In this document: positions 26,387 to 35,192 of the stretch, piece after piece | Numbering within the stretch: position 1 is the stretch's first letter | Layout: each line of letters opens with the position of its first letter | Assembly (NCBI RefSeq): GCF_014284125.1 | Contig: NZ_JACOFX010000002.1 | Span: forward strand, 806,001-870,000 | Length of the DNA stretch: 64,000 bases | Reading direction: 5' to 3' | Source: Undibacterium umbellatum | GTDB taxonomy: Bacteria > Pseudomonadota > Gammaproteobacteria > Burkholderiales > Burkholderiaceae_D | Position numbers and translations under genes: made by a program | Notes under the pieces: model-generated | Database searches by the model: none | What the model saw: only the letters and a program-made list of their open reading frames with translations | What the model was told of the DNA's origin: nothing

Positions 26387-27964
26387 TTGAAGATAGCGTT
26401 CATCAATTATTTGATCCTTCTTTTAACTATTCTAATCACTTTGATATTTGGAAAGACAATGAGGCAGAACAGTATTTTGTTTTCATCGGCAAGTGAACTA
26501 GCCGAAAATATAAGATCAGGAAAACTGAGTTCTTATGAGGTAGTCAATGTTTTTTTTGAGCATATTGAGAAGTACGATCACACCTACAATGCTGTGGTGA
26601 CGCGCAATAAAACGGAAGCATTAAAAAGAGCCAAAGAAGCTGATATTGCAATATCAAAAGGTGAAATCTGGGGGCAACTTCATGGCGTTCCGATCACAAT
26701 CAAAGACAATTATCAGACAAAAGGACTGCGGACAACTGCCGGACATCGACCGCTCCAGGATAACGTACCTGATCATGACGCGGAAATTGTCAAATTGCTG
26801 AAAGCATCAGGTGCAATCATTATCGGTAAGACGAACCTGTCGGTTCTGGCAATGGATATGCAATCTGATAATCCTATTTTTGGAAAAACAAATAACCCAT
26901 GGGATACCACCAAAACCAGCGGAGGAAGTAGCGGAGGCTGTGCAACTGCGTTAGCTACTGGGATGACACCTTTGAGTTTTGGTAACGATTTGGCAGGTTC
27001 AATTCGACTTCCAGCATCGTACTGCGGCGTATACGGGTTCAAGCCATCTTTTGGAACGGTTTCTCTCAAGGGAATACAAATGGATCCTGAAGAAAAAGTA
27101 GATGGATTAAAATCCCTTGCAGTTGCTGGCCCACTTGCAAGAAATATTGACGACCTTGAGTTGGCAATGAACATTATTGCTCAGACGACATCTGAGGATA
27201 GAAGGCTCACCCCATTAAGCAAGAACACTGTTAACACTGATATAAAAAATTTAAGAATTGCCTGGACTGATGAATTTGGTGGCGTGGGTGTTGATCATGA
27301 GATCAAACTGAAAATACAGGAATATGTTTCTAAACTGCAGAAGGCTGGAGCCACCGTTGTAAAAGCATGCCCTGAAATAGATTTCTATTTGGCATGGAAA
27401 ACATGGGGCAGTTTTGTCGGCATGCAAGGTGGATATAACAAGTCAAATTTTATCAAATGGCTGGGTTTGCCATTCACAAAAGGTGTACTCAAGAATGTTC
27501 CCATGCACCAAAATATTGTTCAGCCAACTTCAGTTGAAAAATACATGGTGGCCATTAATATCCAGGAAAAGCTGATCAATATGATGGAAAACTTCTTGAG
27601 TACCTATGATGTTTTCATTTGTCCCGTGAGCGCAGGGACCGCCTTTGATCATCATGCTCCAAGCAAATCCTATGGAAATTTCAGCATCTATAACAAGCCT
27701 ATAAAAGTAAATGGACTAGATATTCACTATTACATGGCAACACAGGCTTATACGACACCTTTTACACTAACGGAAAACCCCGTTTTGGCGATGCCGTTAG
27801 GATTGAGTGGCCAACAGTTGCCCATCGGCATTCAGCTGGTTGGAAAAAAGTACGAGGACTTTAAATTGCTACAAATTGGGAAAAGTCTAGACAAGTACCT
27901 AGATAGACTTGAATACCCATTAGACAAGAATTGTAGCAGGGAGAAAAACAACCCTGGGCCTTAA
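26387..27964 (+). CDS. Amidase-signature family hydrolase with N-terminal hydrophobic segment
   Basis: A 525-residue amidase-signature enzyme that hydrolyses carboxylic amides with a Ser-cisSer-Lys triad. K106 (TIKDN), the paired serines of SGGSSGG and the nucleophile in LAGSIRLP are intact. From TTG 26387 the protein begins with a charged start and a 19-residue hydrophobic stretch (IAFINYLILLLTILITLIF), suggesting export or anchoring. The first ATG in frame is 26459 (MRQNSILF), with GGAAAG close before it, and would give a 501-residue cytosolic enzyme. The gene is visibly more AT-rich than its neighbours, with many AAA, ATT and GAA codons, so recent transfer is likely. The substrate is unknown. 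Confidence 0.88.
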   Translation: MKIAFINYLILLLTILITLIFGKTMRQNSILFSSASELAENIRSGKLSSYEVVNVFFEHIEKYDHTYNAVVTRNKTEALKRAKEADIAISKGEIWGQLHGVPITIKDNYQTKGLRTTAGHRPLQDNVPDHDAEIVKLLKASGAIIIGKTNLSVLAMDMQSDNPIFGKTNNPWDTTKTSGGSSGGCATALATGMTPLSFGNDLAGSIRLPASYCGVYGFKPSFGTVSLKGIQMDPEEKVDGLKSLAVAGPLARNIDDLELAMNIIAQTTSEDRRLTPLSKNTVNTDIKNLRIAWTDEFGGVGVDHEIKLKIQEYVSKLQKAGATVVKACPEIDFYLAWKTWGSFVGMQGGYNKSNFIKWLGLPFTKGVLKNVPMHQNIVQPTSVEKYMVAINIQEKLINMMENFLSTYDVFICPVSAGTAFDHHAPSKSYGNFSIYNKPIKVNGLDIHYYMATQAYTTPFTLTENPVLAMPLGLSGQQLPIGIQLVGKKYEDFKLLQIGKSLDKYLDRLEYPLDKNCSREKNNPGP

Positions 27965-28084
27965 AGTATGCAGAGATTGGGCCGGACTACCTCGATCTTG
28001 TCAGCTGACACGTTATACAGGATGAGCAAAGGGTAAAATGAGGTGGAATGAACACATCATGATATTAATGCGGAGTAAGAATTC

Positions 28085-28378
28085 ATGAAGGGATTTTTAA
28101 TAGTTATTGCGAGCATTTTCGGCTGGTTTGGTTTAGCCGTTTTATTGGTTATTGGCATCAAAAATTTGGTTACCTTGCAGATGAAGTCTTACGTCTTTGG
28201 TGTGCCGATGCTTGCCATTTGTGTGCTGGCTTTTTGGTCGTTTTATAGTGCATACAAGAAAAGTCGCGAAGCTGGCGCGTCATCTATATCCCAGTTGTAT
28301 GACGTTCTCGCTTTTCGCTTTTGCATGACACCTTTGATGGTTTATGCTTGCCTCATGGTTCCCATGTTTTTCATCTAG
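28085..28378 (+). CDS. Small three-helix membrane protein
   Basis: A 97-residue hydrophobic protein with predicted membrane helices at about 3-25 (FLIVIASIFGWFGLAVLLVIG), 38-57 (VFGVPMLAICVLAFWSFYSA) and 78-96. Between helices 2 and 3 is a short polar loop KKSREAGASSIS. GGAG lies nine bases before the ATG. I do not recognise the family. Its TAG stop lies within the CTAG that borders an 89-bp inverted-repeat element, so the element inserted exactly at the stop codon without changing the protein. It belongs to the same AT-richer patch as the amidase. Confidence 0.7.
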   Translation: MKGFLIVIASIFGWFGLAVLLVIGIKNLVTLQMKSYVFGVPMLAICVLAFWSFYSAYKKSREAGASSISQLYDVLAFRFCMTPLMVYACLMVPMFFI

Positions 28379-28467
28379 GCCACCTCTGATCAAGTCTAAA
28401 ATCGTAAAATTAATTCTTGAAAAATCAATGACTTACGAATGGCGAACCGGACTTAATCAGAGGTTCC
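28379..28467. mobile_element. 89-bp MITE-like element flanked by CTAG
   Basis: Terminal inverted repeats of 19 bases match at 15 positions, with core ACCTCTGAT then AAGTC. A nested TCGTAA/TTACGA repeat lies inside. Both ends are bordered by CTAG (28375 and 28468), consistent with a 4-base target duplication of the CTAR type used by some IS5-family elements. It contains no coding capacity. Confidence 0.6.
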
Positions 28468-28568
28468 CTAGATATTGATCGGCGGATATGATTGCCTGAA
28501 GTCTGCGCTTATCCACACGCTGACGCATCACCCAACGAGTCCCTCGTTCACAGCGATACTCTCCACTT

Positions 28569-28678
28569 CGTCATTCCCGCGACTTTCAATCGAAATTCGC
28601 TGATCAACCTCATGCTTTGTACTTTGTGAATGTGGCCTATCAAGCTCTGCATGGATACCCACTTGCGTGGGTATGACG
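28569..28678. repeat. REP-like inverted repeat unit
   Basis: Outer arms CGTCATTCCC (28569) and GGGTATGACG (28669) are complementary at 9 of 10 positions. The right part contains a perfect 8-bp hairpin ATACCCAC-TTGC-GTGGGTAT. CGTCATTCCCGCG-type ends are typical of dispersed proteobacterial palindromes. Confidence 0.5.
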
Positions 28679-28770
28679 ACTTTAAGGGTACAGAGGCTTG
28701 ATGGGCACGGCGGTTACTAGGCAGATGAGGTTTTACCGTGAAAGAGAAGATTGCAAATACTTCCTTGGTT

Positions 28771-29799
28771 TTAAGTGATAGCAAGGTCCGCTGCCGAGGT
28801 AAACGAATCTGCATAAAATTCGTCTGCTGGTAACAGACACAGTCCCGTAAAATCACGCTTGGCCGAATCTACAACGATAGGGGCGCCGCAGGCATAGACT
28901 TGATAGCCAGACAAATCTGAATGATCAGCTATCACTGCTTGATGCACAAAACCGCTACGACCATTCCATTCATCTTCAGGCAATGCATCAGACACCACAG
29001 GAATATAGTTAAAGCCCGGTATCTGCTTCTCCCATTCCTTGCACAAAGCATGCATATACAAGTCAGCAGGGCGGCGGCCACCCCAGTACAGGCTGACGGG
29101 GCGCTTGGATTCTAAATGGATCAAATGCTCAACCAGCGCCTTGATAGGGGCAAAGCCAGTGCCGGAAGCCAACAGGATGATGGGCTTCTCACTATCTTCA
29201 CGTAGGAAGAAAGTGCCTTGCGGACCTTCAAAGCGCAGGATGTCACGTTCCTTCAAAGTGGAAAACACCTGGTCGGTGAACAGGCCACCCGCCATATGGC
29301 GAACATGTAAAGTAATGTGTTCATCCAGATGGGGGGCATTTGCCATGCTATAGCTGCGGCGCTTGCCGTCCCTGAGAAGGAATTCTATATATTGGCCAGC
29401 GCGGTATTGCAGGCGTTCATTGGCAGGCAATTGCAGGGCGATGAGCATAACATCGTGCGACAGTTTTTCCAGTTTTGCAATGCGGCTAGGCATTTTCTTG
29501 ACCGGGTAATCGCCATCTGCGACGATTTCGCGGGCTTCTATGGTCAGGTCTGATTGTGGTTTGGCACAGCAAAACAGGGACATGCCCTGAGTTTCTTCCA
29601 ACTCGGTCAGGGCGCGTTGCTGGTGCGGACCATGTTGCACAGTTCCACTTGCTATCTTGCCTTTGCAAGAACCACATGCACCATTTTTGCAACCATATGG
29701 CAAGATGACGCCTGCGCGCAGAGCTGCCGACAATACGGTTTCATCTTCTTCACAGCTAAATTGACGGCCACTGGGAGTGACGCTTACTTGAAAAGTCAT
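28771..29799 (-). CDS. CDP-6-deoxy-delta-3,4-glucoseen reductase-like ferredoxin reductase
   Basis: A 342-residue fusion of an N-terminal plant-type [2Fe-2S] ferredoxin domain and a ferredoxin-NAD(P) reductase module. Cluster ligands are C37, C42, C45 and C77. FAD binding is shown by RSYSMANAP and NAD(P)H binding by LASGTGFAPIKALVEHL. Betaproteobacterial homologues carry the name CDP-6-deoxy-delta-3,4-glucoseen reductase (AscD-like), but no sugar-dehydration genes are present here, so the real electron acceptor is uncertain. ATG 29799 has AGGA upstream. Its start is only 12 bases from the divergent epimerase start. Confidence 0.92.
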   Translation of the reverse strand: MTFQVSVTPSGRQFSCEEDETVLSAALRAGVILPYGCKNGACGSCKGKIASGTVQHGPHQQRALTELEETQGMSLFCCAKPQSDLTIEAREIVADGDYPVKKMPSRIAKLEKLSHDVMLIALQLPANERLQYRAGQYIEFLLRDGKRRSYSMANAPHLDEHITLHVRHMAGGLFTDQVFSTLKERDILRFEGPQGTFFLREDSEKPIILLASGTGFAPIKALVEHLIHLESKRPVSLYWGGRRPADLYMHALCKEWEKQIPGFNYIPVVSDALPEDEWNGRSGFVHQAVIADHSDLSGYQVYACGAPIVVDSAKRDFTGLCLLPADEFYADSFTSAADLAIT

Positions 29800-29811
29800 A
29801 CTATCCTGAAT

Positions 29812-30708
29812 ATGAAAAAACAGTTTAAACAAATTGGCAAGCCACGCTTGCTTATCATAGGTTGTGGCGATGTAGGCATGCGCCTGCTACCCTTGTTGCG
29901 CCAGCATTTTCGCATCTTTGCACTGACCAGCCAGGCTGGGCGATGCGCAGAGTTACGTGCTGCCGGTGCCATTCCACTATTGGGAAACCTGGACCAGCCA
30001 CATACCCTGGCCCGCCTCAAAGGTTTGGTCGACAGTGTTGTTCATCTGGCACCGCCGCCATCGGAAGGCAAAACCGACAAGCGCACACTAAATTTGACGG
30101 CCATTTTACCTGACAAGAGCCGTCTTGTTTATATCAGTACGACAGGCGTTTATGGCGATTGTGCTGGCGCATCGTTTGACGAGACCAGAACAGTAAAGCC
30201 ACTAAATGCCCGCGCCCAGCGCCGCGTGGCCGCGGAAAACTGTCTGCGTTCTTGGGCCAGGCGAAGTCATTCATGCCTGTCCATCCTGCGTGTGCCAGGT
30301 ATTTATGCCGCTGATCGTTTGCCGATCGAACGTCTCCAAAAGGGTACGCCTGCGCTCATAGAGGCTGATGATGTGTACACCAATCACATCCATGCAGATG
30401 ACCTTGCTCAATTGATCAAGCTTGCTCTGTTCAGGGCCTTGCCCAATCGGGTTTATCATGCCGTTGATGATAGCAACATGAAAATGGCTGCATATTTTGA
30501 TCTGGTGGCCGATACCTTTGCCTTGCCTCGACCACCGCGTTTGCCGCGCGCCGACCTGGCGCAGCAGGTCAGTCCGGTATTGCTGTCTTTCATGTCGGAA
30601 TCAAGACGCATGCAAAACCAGCGTATCAAGCTGGAGCTGGGAATGCGGCTGCGTTACGCCTCGGTCAGCGATGGGGTAAGGGCTGCTACGATGGGCAGAG
30701 TGATATAG
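29812..30708 (+). CDS. NAD-dependent epimerase/dehydratase-like protein
   Basis: A 298-residue Rossmann protein of the extended SDR class, YeeZ-like. The nucleotide loop is IIGCGDVGMRLLPLL. Further family elements are VVHLAPPPSEGKTD, VYISTTGVYGDCAG and NHIHADDLAQLI. The usual YxxxK is replaced by ARAQRRVAAEN, so the catalytic Tyr/Lys pair appears missing, as in other YeeZ-type members. ATG at 29812 gives the natural N-terminus MKKQFKQIGKPRLLIIG. It starts 12 bases from the divergent reductase gene and overlaps the convergent sensor kinase gene by 55 bases at its 3' end. Confidence 0.88.
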   Translation: MKKQFKQIGKPRLLIIGCGDVGMRLLPLLRQHFRIFALTSQAGRCAELRAAGAIPLLGNLDQPHTLARLKGLVDSVVHLAPPPSEGKTDKRTLNLTAILPDKSRLVYISTTGVYGDCAGASFDETRTVKPLNARAQRRVAAENCLRSWARRSHSCLSILRVPGIYAADRLPIERLQKGTPALIEADDVYTNHIHADDLAQLIKLALFRALPNRVYHAVDDSNMKMAAYFDLVADTFALPRPPRLPRADLAQQVSPVLLSFMSESRRMQNQRIKLELGMRLRYASVSDGVRAATMGRVI

Positions 30709-33368
30709 AAACATGAGCCCAGATTCTCGGTGCTGATAAAACCGATTTGTCCGCCCATTTTTTCTATCATGGTTTTACTTAGGCTGAGTCCAAGGCCAGT
30801 ACCAGCATATTTGCGAGCGGCCTTGGCATCTTCTTGAGTGAATTTCTGGAAGATGCTGCTCTTGAATTCTTCCGAGATACCGATGCCATAGTCTTGCACT
30901 TCCACTCTGACTTGGTCGTCAATGACACTGACACGCACATCGACCTGTCCATGTGGGCGTGAGAACTTGATGGCATTTGACAGCAAGTTGGACAGGACTT
31001 GTACAAAGCGCTGCGCATCGACTCTGACGTGGATGACCTGATCGGTTTGTGATTCATGACAAAGTGCTATGTCAAAACTTTGCGCATATCCCTGGTTTGA
31101 TTGCAGGGTGCTGTCGATCAACTCGTACAGTGGCAGGGTATCAAAATGGAATTGCATACTGCCGTATTCGAGTTTTTCAAAATCCAGCAAATCATTGATC
31201 AGTGTCGTCAGGCGTTTGGCATTGTCATTTGCCATGACCAGCATGGAATGCGCTTTTTCCGGCACTTCGCCAGCCACGCCACCGACCAGTAAGCCCAGCA
31301 CGCCACGTATCGAAGTCAAAGGCGTACGTAATTCATGCGAGACCGCAGAGACAAATTCGGTCTTGAGTTTTTCTACCCGTTTTTTCTCTGACAAATCATG
31401 CAGGATGATGACATACAAAACTTGCGTACCCATGCGCACGCGGGTGATGGCCAGTTCTATTGGCACTTCATACTCATCTTTTTGTTTTACCAATAACTCC
31501 TGACGCTCACTTTTACTCGCTACTTCATATTGCGTTTCGCGATGGTTATTGCGTAAATGGCGTGATAAAAATTGCCCGGAGGCTGGATCAGGAAAAAGGC
31601 TAAGCATATCTTTGCCACACAGGCTGCCATGCTCATACTTCAGCAATACTTCAGCAGAGCGATTGGCCGATTCTATAATGCCATTTTCATTGGTGGTGAG
31701 TATGCCTTCAGCAGCATTGTCGAGTACCGTGCGCAAGCGTTCTTCACTATCATGCAATTGGGCGGTGCGCTGTGCCACCAGGCTTTCTATGCCAAAGGTA
31801 TGGGCTGTCGCCACCAGCAGATAGGCGCCCAGCAAGCCTGTGAATAACAGACCGCCTATCATGGTGATCCAGGTGATCCAGGCGATGTTGGTGCGCCAGT
31901 ATTCTGAAGATGGCTGGGCCTGCAGGGCATACTGGCGGCCACCAAAATTGATGGTGGTCTGAAACAGATAGGCTTGATCCAGGCCGCTGATTTCATCAAT
32001 AAATATTTCTTTTTTACCTGGATAGGAGAGGTCGTAAAACTTGATGCGCACGCTTCGCATGTCTTCATTGGAGAGAATTTCCCTGGCCACGTCGGCCATC
32101 CTGAGCATGCTGACAGCAACGCCAGAAAATGCAGCCTTTCTCTGCTCCATGTTTTCTCGCGGCTTGCCGTTTTCATAGACAGGCGCGAACAGCAGGACAT
32201 GCAATTGCTCCCTGCCATCGGTGTCGTTGGTAATCAGCGGGTCAGTCACAGTCAGGTGACCGCTGTCACGCGCATCTTCTATGGCAATCCGGCGTATGGT
32301 CGTTGAGCCTATGTCATAGCCAAACATTTGATGATTATCAAAGAATGGCTCGATAAACCGTATGGGAAAATAGTCATCCCTGGCACGCACCTCTGCCAGA
32401 TTGTGCAGTTCGTCGACTTCAAGTATCTGGAAATTGGCAAATCCCTCGCGCAGGACTGAAACTTCGAAGCTTGCACGCTGCTGATGTTCTACCCTGGGGG
32501 CCCAAGACAGGAAGGTAATGGCTTTCTGATGTTGTAGCGTGTGGCTGACGAAGGTGGCAAAATCGCTGCGGCTGACTTGCATGGAACTGGCATACAGGCG
32601 CTCAATATTGTGCAAAATCTCAGCATGGCTATCGAGCTTGTTTTGCAGGTTCTGGCCCACCCGCTCCGCCTTCAGGCGAAATTCGAGTTGTTGCTTTTGC
32701 TCTTCGCGGTAGCGGGTAAAGGTGAATGCTGTGATCACCAGCATCAGGCAAATCAACAAAGGTACCAGGACACTCCATCGTCTGGCATGCCAGATTTCGC
32801 GTGGCTTGCCATAAATTACCATGACGATAGGGGCGATAGTCAGTACCCCGAAGGTGTCACCTATCCACCATCCTATCCAGTTATTGAAGAAGTCCTGCTT
32901 GGGAATGATGCCAAGCGCGACCAGGCCAGCCACGCTGATAGTGGCATTGATCAGGCAGGCAATTGCGCCTCCGTAGATAAAAAACTGGAAAATCGCCTTG
33001 TCAGAGCCCAGTGCCAGGTTGTCCTGCAATTTTCTCAGTATCAGCTGGGCACCTGCAAAAGCCTGTAGCGCCGCACCAGCAGCAACAATGGTCGATGCAA
33101 TCAGGGCGTTGGCATTGATGCTGCCAAAAATGCTCAGGTTGATGAGGAGATTGGCGCTAAAAGCACCAGCGACGACACCAGGCAAGAGGCGGTAACCGCC
33201 AGTCAGCACCATGCCCAACGCTATTCCCGCAGGGGGATAAATCGCGATAGAGTACCCTGGAGGGATGGCCAGTAGCAGAGAAAGGCGTCCTAACACTGCA
33301 TACATGACAGCAAGCAGCAGTATCTGCCCTATGATTTGTCGCGTATCACTTGCCTGTGTTGGACGCAT
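30654..33368 (-). CDS. Hybrid-free sensor histidine kinase, MASE1-CHASE-PAS
   Basis: A 904-residue membrane sensor kinase. The N-terminal 210 residues form a multi-helix MASE1-type domain (IYPPAGIALGMVL, WIGWWIGDTFGVL). A CHASE domain follows at about 230-500, then a single helix (ITWITMIGGLLFTGLLGAYLLV), a PAS domain at about 545-660 and a HisKA domain with phospho-acceptor H678 in SHELRTPLTSIRG. The ATPase has NLLSNAIKFS, DYGIGIS and GTGLGLSLSK. There is no receiver domain and no response regulator nearby. It is the last gene of a likely operon, 23 bases after the GspE-like ATPase gene, which hints at control of a pilus or secretion function. Confidence 0.93.
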   Translation of the reverse strand: MRPTQASDTRQIIGQILLLAVMYAVLGRLSLLLAIPPGYSIAIYPPAGIALGMVLTGGYRLLPGVVAGAFSANLLINLSIFGSINANALIASTIVAAGAALQAFAGAQLILRKLQDNLALGSDKAIFQFFIYGGAIACLINATISVAGLVALGIIPKQDFFNNWIGWWIGDTFGVLTIAPIVMVIYGKPREIWHARRWSVLVPLLICLMLVITAFTFTRYREEQKQQLEFRLKAERVGQNLQNKLDSHAEILHNIERLYASSMQVSRSDFATFVSHTLQHQKAITFLSWAPRVEHQQRASFEVSVLREGFANFQILEVDELHNLAEVRARDDYFPIRFIEPFFDNHQMFGYDIGSTTIRRIAIEDARDSGHLTVTDPLITNDTDGREQLHVLLFAPVYENGKPRENMEQRKAAFSGVAVSMLRMADVAREILSNEDMRSVRIKFYDLSYPGKKEIFIDEISGLDQAYLFQTTINFGGRQYALQAQPSSEYWRTNIAWITWITMIGGLLFTGLLGAYLLVATAHTFGIESLVAQRTAQLHDSEERLRTVLDNAAEGILTTNENGIIESANRSAEVLLKYEHGSLCGKDMLSLFPDPASGQFLSRHLRNNHRETQYEVASKSERQELLVKQKDEYEVPIELAITRVRMGTQVLYVIILHDLSEKKRVEKLKTEFVSAVSHELRTPLTSIRGVLGLLVGGVAGEVPEKAHSMLVMANDNAKRLTTLINDLLDFEKLEYGSMQFHFDTLPLYELIDSTLQSNQGYAQSFDIALCHESQTDQVIHVRVDAQRFVQVLSNLLSNAIKFSRPHGQVDVRVSVIDDQVRVEVQDYGIGISEEFKSSIFQKFTQEDAKAARKYAGTGLGLSLSKTMIEKMGGQIGFISTENLGSCFYITLPIVAALTPSLTEA

Positions 33369-33391
33369 CCCTGACTATCCTGAAGACTGTG

Positions 33392-35173
33392 CTAGATCAG
33401 TGATGAAGTCACTTTCAAAACCTCATCTGCCGTAGTAACACCTTCGATGATCTTATAAGCACCAGCAATGCGCAAGGGTTTCATGTCATCCTTGATGCTT
33501 TGCTGCCTCAAGGCGTGGATATCAGCATTTTCTGTAATCAGTTTGCTGAAAGGAAGGGTAACCGTTAGTAACTCATATAAACCGGTACGTCCCATGAAGC
33601 CAGTCTGGCGACATTCCGGGCAGCCGACTGGTTTATAGATTTTCTCGGGTTTGCTGATGCCCCATCCTTCAGTCAGGGTTTCCCAGACCGCATCCACCAA
33701 TTCGCCTTCTGGTGATTTGCAATGTATGCACAGGGTTCTGACCAGACGCTGGGCCAGGATACCAATGATGGTTGCTTCCAGTAAATAATAGGGAACGCCC
33801 AGCTCCAGCAGACGCATGATGGCTGACGGCGCATCATTGGTATGCAGGGTCGATAAGACCAAGTGACCCGTCAGCGCGGCTTGTATGGCCATTTCTGCGG
33901 TCGGCAAATCGCGTATCTCACCCACCATGATGATGTCAGGATCCTGACGCATGAGGGCGCGTATTCCATCGGCAAAACTCAGATCGATGGAGGACTGCAC
34001 CTGCATCTGGTTGAACGAACCTTCTACCATTTCAATAGGGTCTTCGACGGTACAGACATTAACGTCTGGTGTCGCGAGGGCTTTCAGGGTGGTGTACAAG
34101 GTCGTGGTTTTACCTGATCCGGTAGGTCCTGTCACCAGGATAATACCGTGCGGTTTGCTGGTTAGATGATCCCATCGTTTGGCATCATTCAGTGGAAAGC
34201 CCAGCTCAGGCAAAGTCTTGACCACGACTTCGGGGTCAAAAATACGCATAACCATTTTTTCACCGAAGACTGTGGGCAAAGTGGAAAGACGTAATTCCAC
34301 TTCCTGGCCTTCGCTGGTACGGGTCTTGATACGGCCATCCTGTGGTCGGCGTTTTTCGATCACGTCCATGCGACCCAGCAACTTGATACGGGCCGTCATG
34401 GCAATCATAATAGTGGCAGGTACCTGGTATACCTGGTGCAAGACGCCGTCAATCCGGAAGCGGATGACAGAAACGTCGCGTTTGGGTTCCAGATGGATAT
34501 CCGAGGCACGTTGGTCGAAGGCAAATTGCCACAGCCAGTCTACGATATTGACAATGTGCTGGTCATTCGCATCAACTTGTTTATTGGTCTTGCCAATTTC
34601 TATCAGTTGTTCAAAGTTCTGGCGCAAATTGGTGTCGTTTTTATTTGACTTGCGCGCATCCTTGATGGATTTTGCCAAAGAGAAAAACTGGACGATATAC
34701 TGCGAGATTTCCAGTGGGTTCGCCAGCACCAGGCGAATTTCCTTGCGGCTGAATTTCAGGATCTCATCCTGCCATTCAGTATTGAATGGTTCGGTGGTGG
34801 CGACCACGACAGTGGTGTTGGTCGATTCAACTGGCAAAATGTTGAAGCGTGTGGCATAGGATGAAGACATAACGTCCGACACACTGGTGAAATCAATCTT
34901 CAGGGGGTCGATCCGATAGAAAGGTATATTGACTTTGCCAGCGGCCCATTCTGTCAGCCAGTCCAGTGTCAGCAAGATATGCGGCGAGATGGCAGAGTGT
35001 AATTTGGCTTGCGCTACTGCAGTCAGCGGGTGCATGCTGGCCGGGCCGTTCTTGAGCAAACCCTGGGTAGCATGAAACTGGGTCTTGGCATCTTCTTTGA
35101 GGATAATGCCGTCGGCCATCAGCCATGTAAAAATTTGTTGCAGGTTCAGACTGCGATGTGTGGTTTTATTCAT
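33392..35173 (-). CDS. GspE/PilB-family secretion ATPase
   Basis: A 593-residue hexameric AAA-like ATPase of the type II secretion/type IV pilus family. An N-terminal MshEN/GspE-N type domain (DPLKIDFTSVSDVMS, YATRFNILPV) precedes the core. The Walker A is GPTGSGKTTT with K355, followed by the Asp box VEDPIE, Walker B IIMVGEIRD and the His box LSTLHTNDA. The zinc tetracysteine motif is CIHC and CPEC. The first 90 residues differ from PilB and GspE and are unusual. No pilin, PilC or secretin gene is adjacent; the neighbours are an aminopropyltransferase-like gene and a sensor kinase, so its partner machine is unknown. Confidence 0.92.
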   Translation of the reverse strand: MNKTTHRSLNLQQIFTWLMADGIILKEDAKTQFHATQGLLKNGPASMHPLTAVAQAKLHSAISPHILLTLDWLTEWAAGKVNIPFYRIDPLKIDFTSVSDVMSSSYATRFNILPVESTNTTVVVATTEPFNTEWQDEILKFSRKEIRLVLANPLEISQYIVQFFSLAKSIKDARKSNKNDTNLRQNFEQLIEIGKTNKQVDANDQHIVNIVDWLWQFAFDQRASDIHLEPKRDVSVIRFRIDGVLHQVYQVPATIMIAMTARIKLLGRMDVIEKRRPQDGRIKTRTSEGQEVELRLSTLPTVFGEKMVMRIFDPEVVVKTLPELGFPLNDAKRWDHLTSKPHGIILVTGPTGSGKTTTLYTTLKALATPDVNVCTVEDPIEMVEGSFNQMQVQSSIDLSFADGIRALMRQDPDIIMVGEIRDLPTAEMAIQAALTGHLVLSTLHTNDAPSAIMRLLELGVPYYLLEATIIGILAQRLVRTLCIHCKSPEGELVDAVWETLTEGWGISKPEKIYKPVGCPECRQTGFMGRTGLYELLTVTLPFSKLITENADIHALRQQSIKDDMKPLRIAGAYKIIEGVTTADEVLKVTSSLI

Positions 35174-35192
35174 GCTGTATGGCCGTTTTAAA

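Larger units (their letters stand above)
28379..28770. other. Intergenic region, 392 bases
   Basis: Holds the MITE-like element and the REP-like unit listed separately. The remaining sequence has no credible gene, and the short minus-strand frame at 28548 is just REP-like DNA read as protein. Confidence 0.5.
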
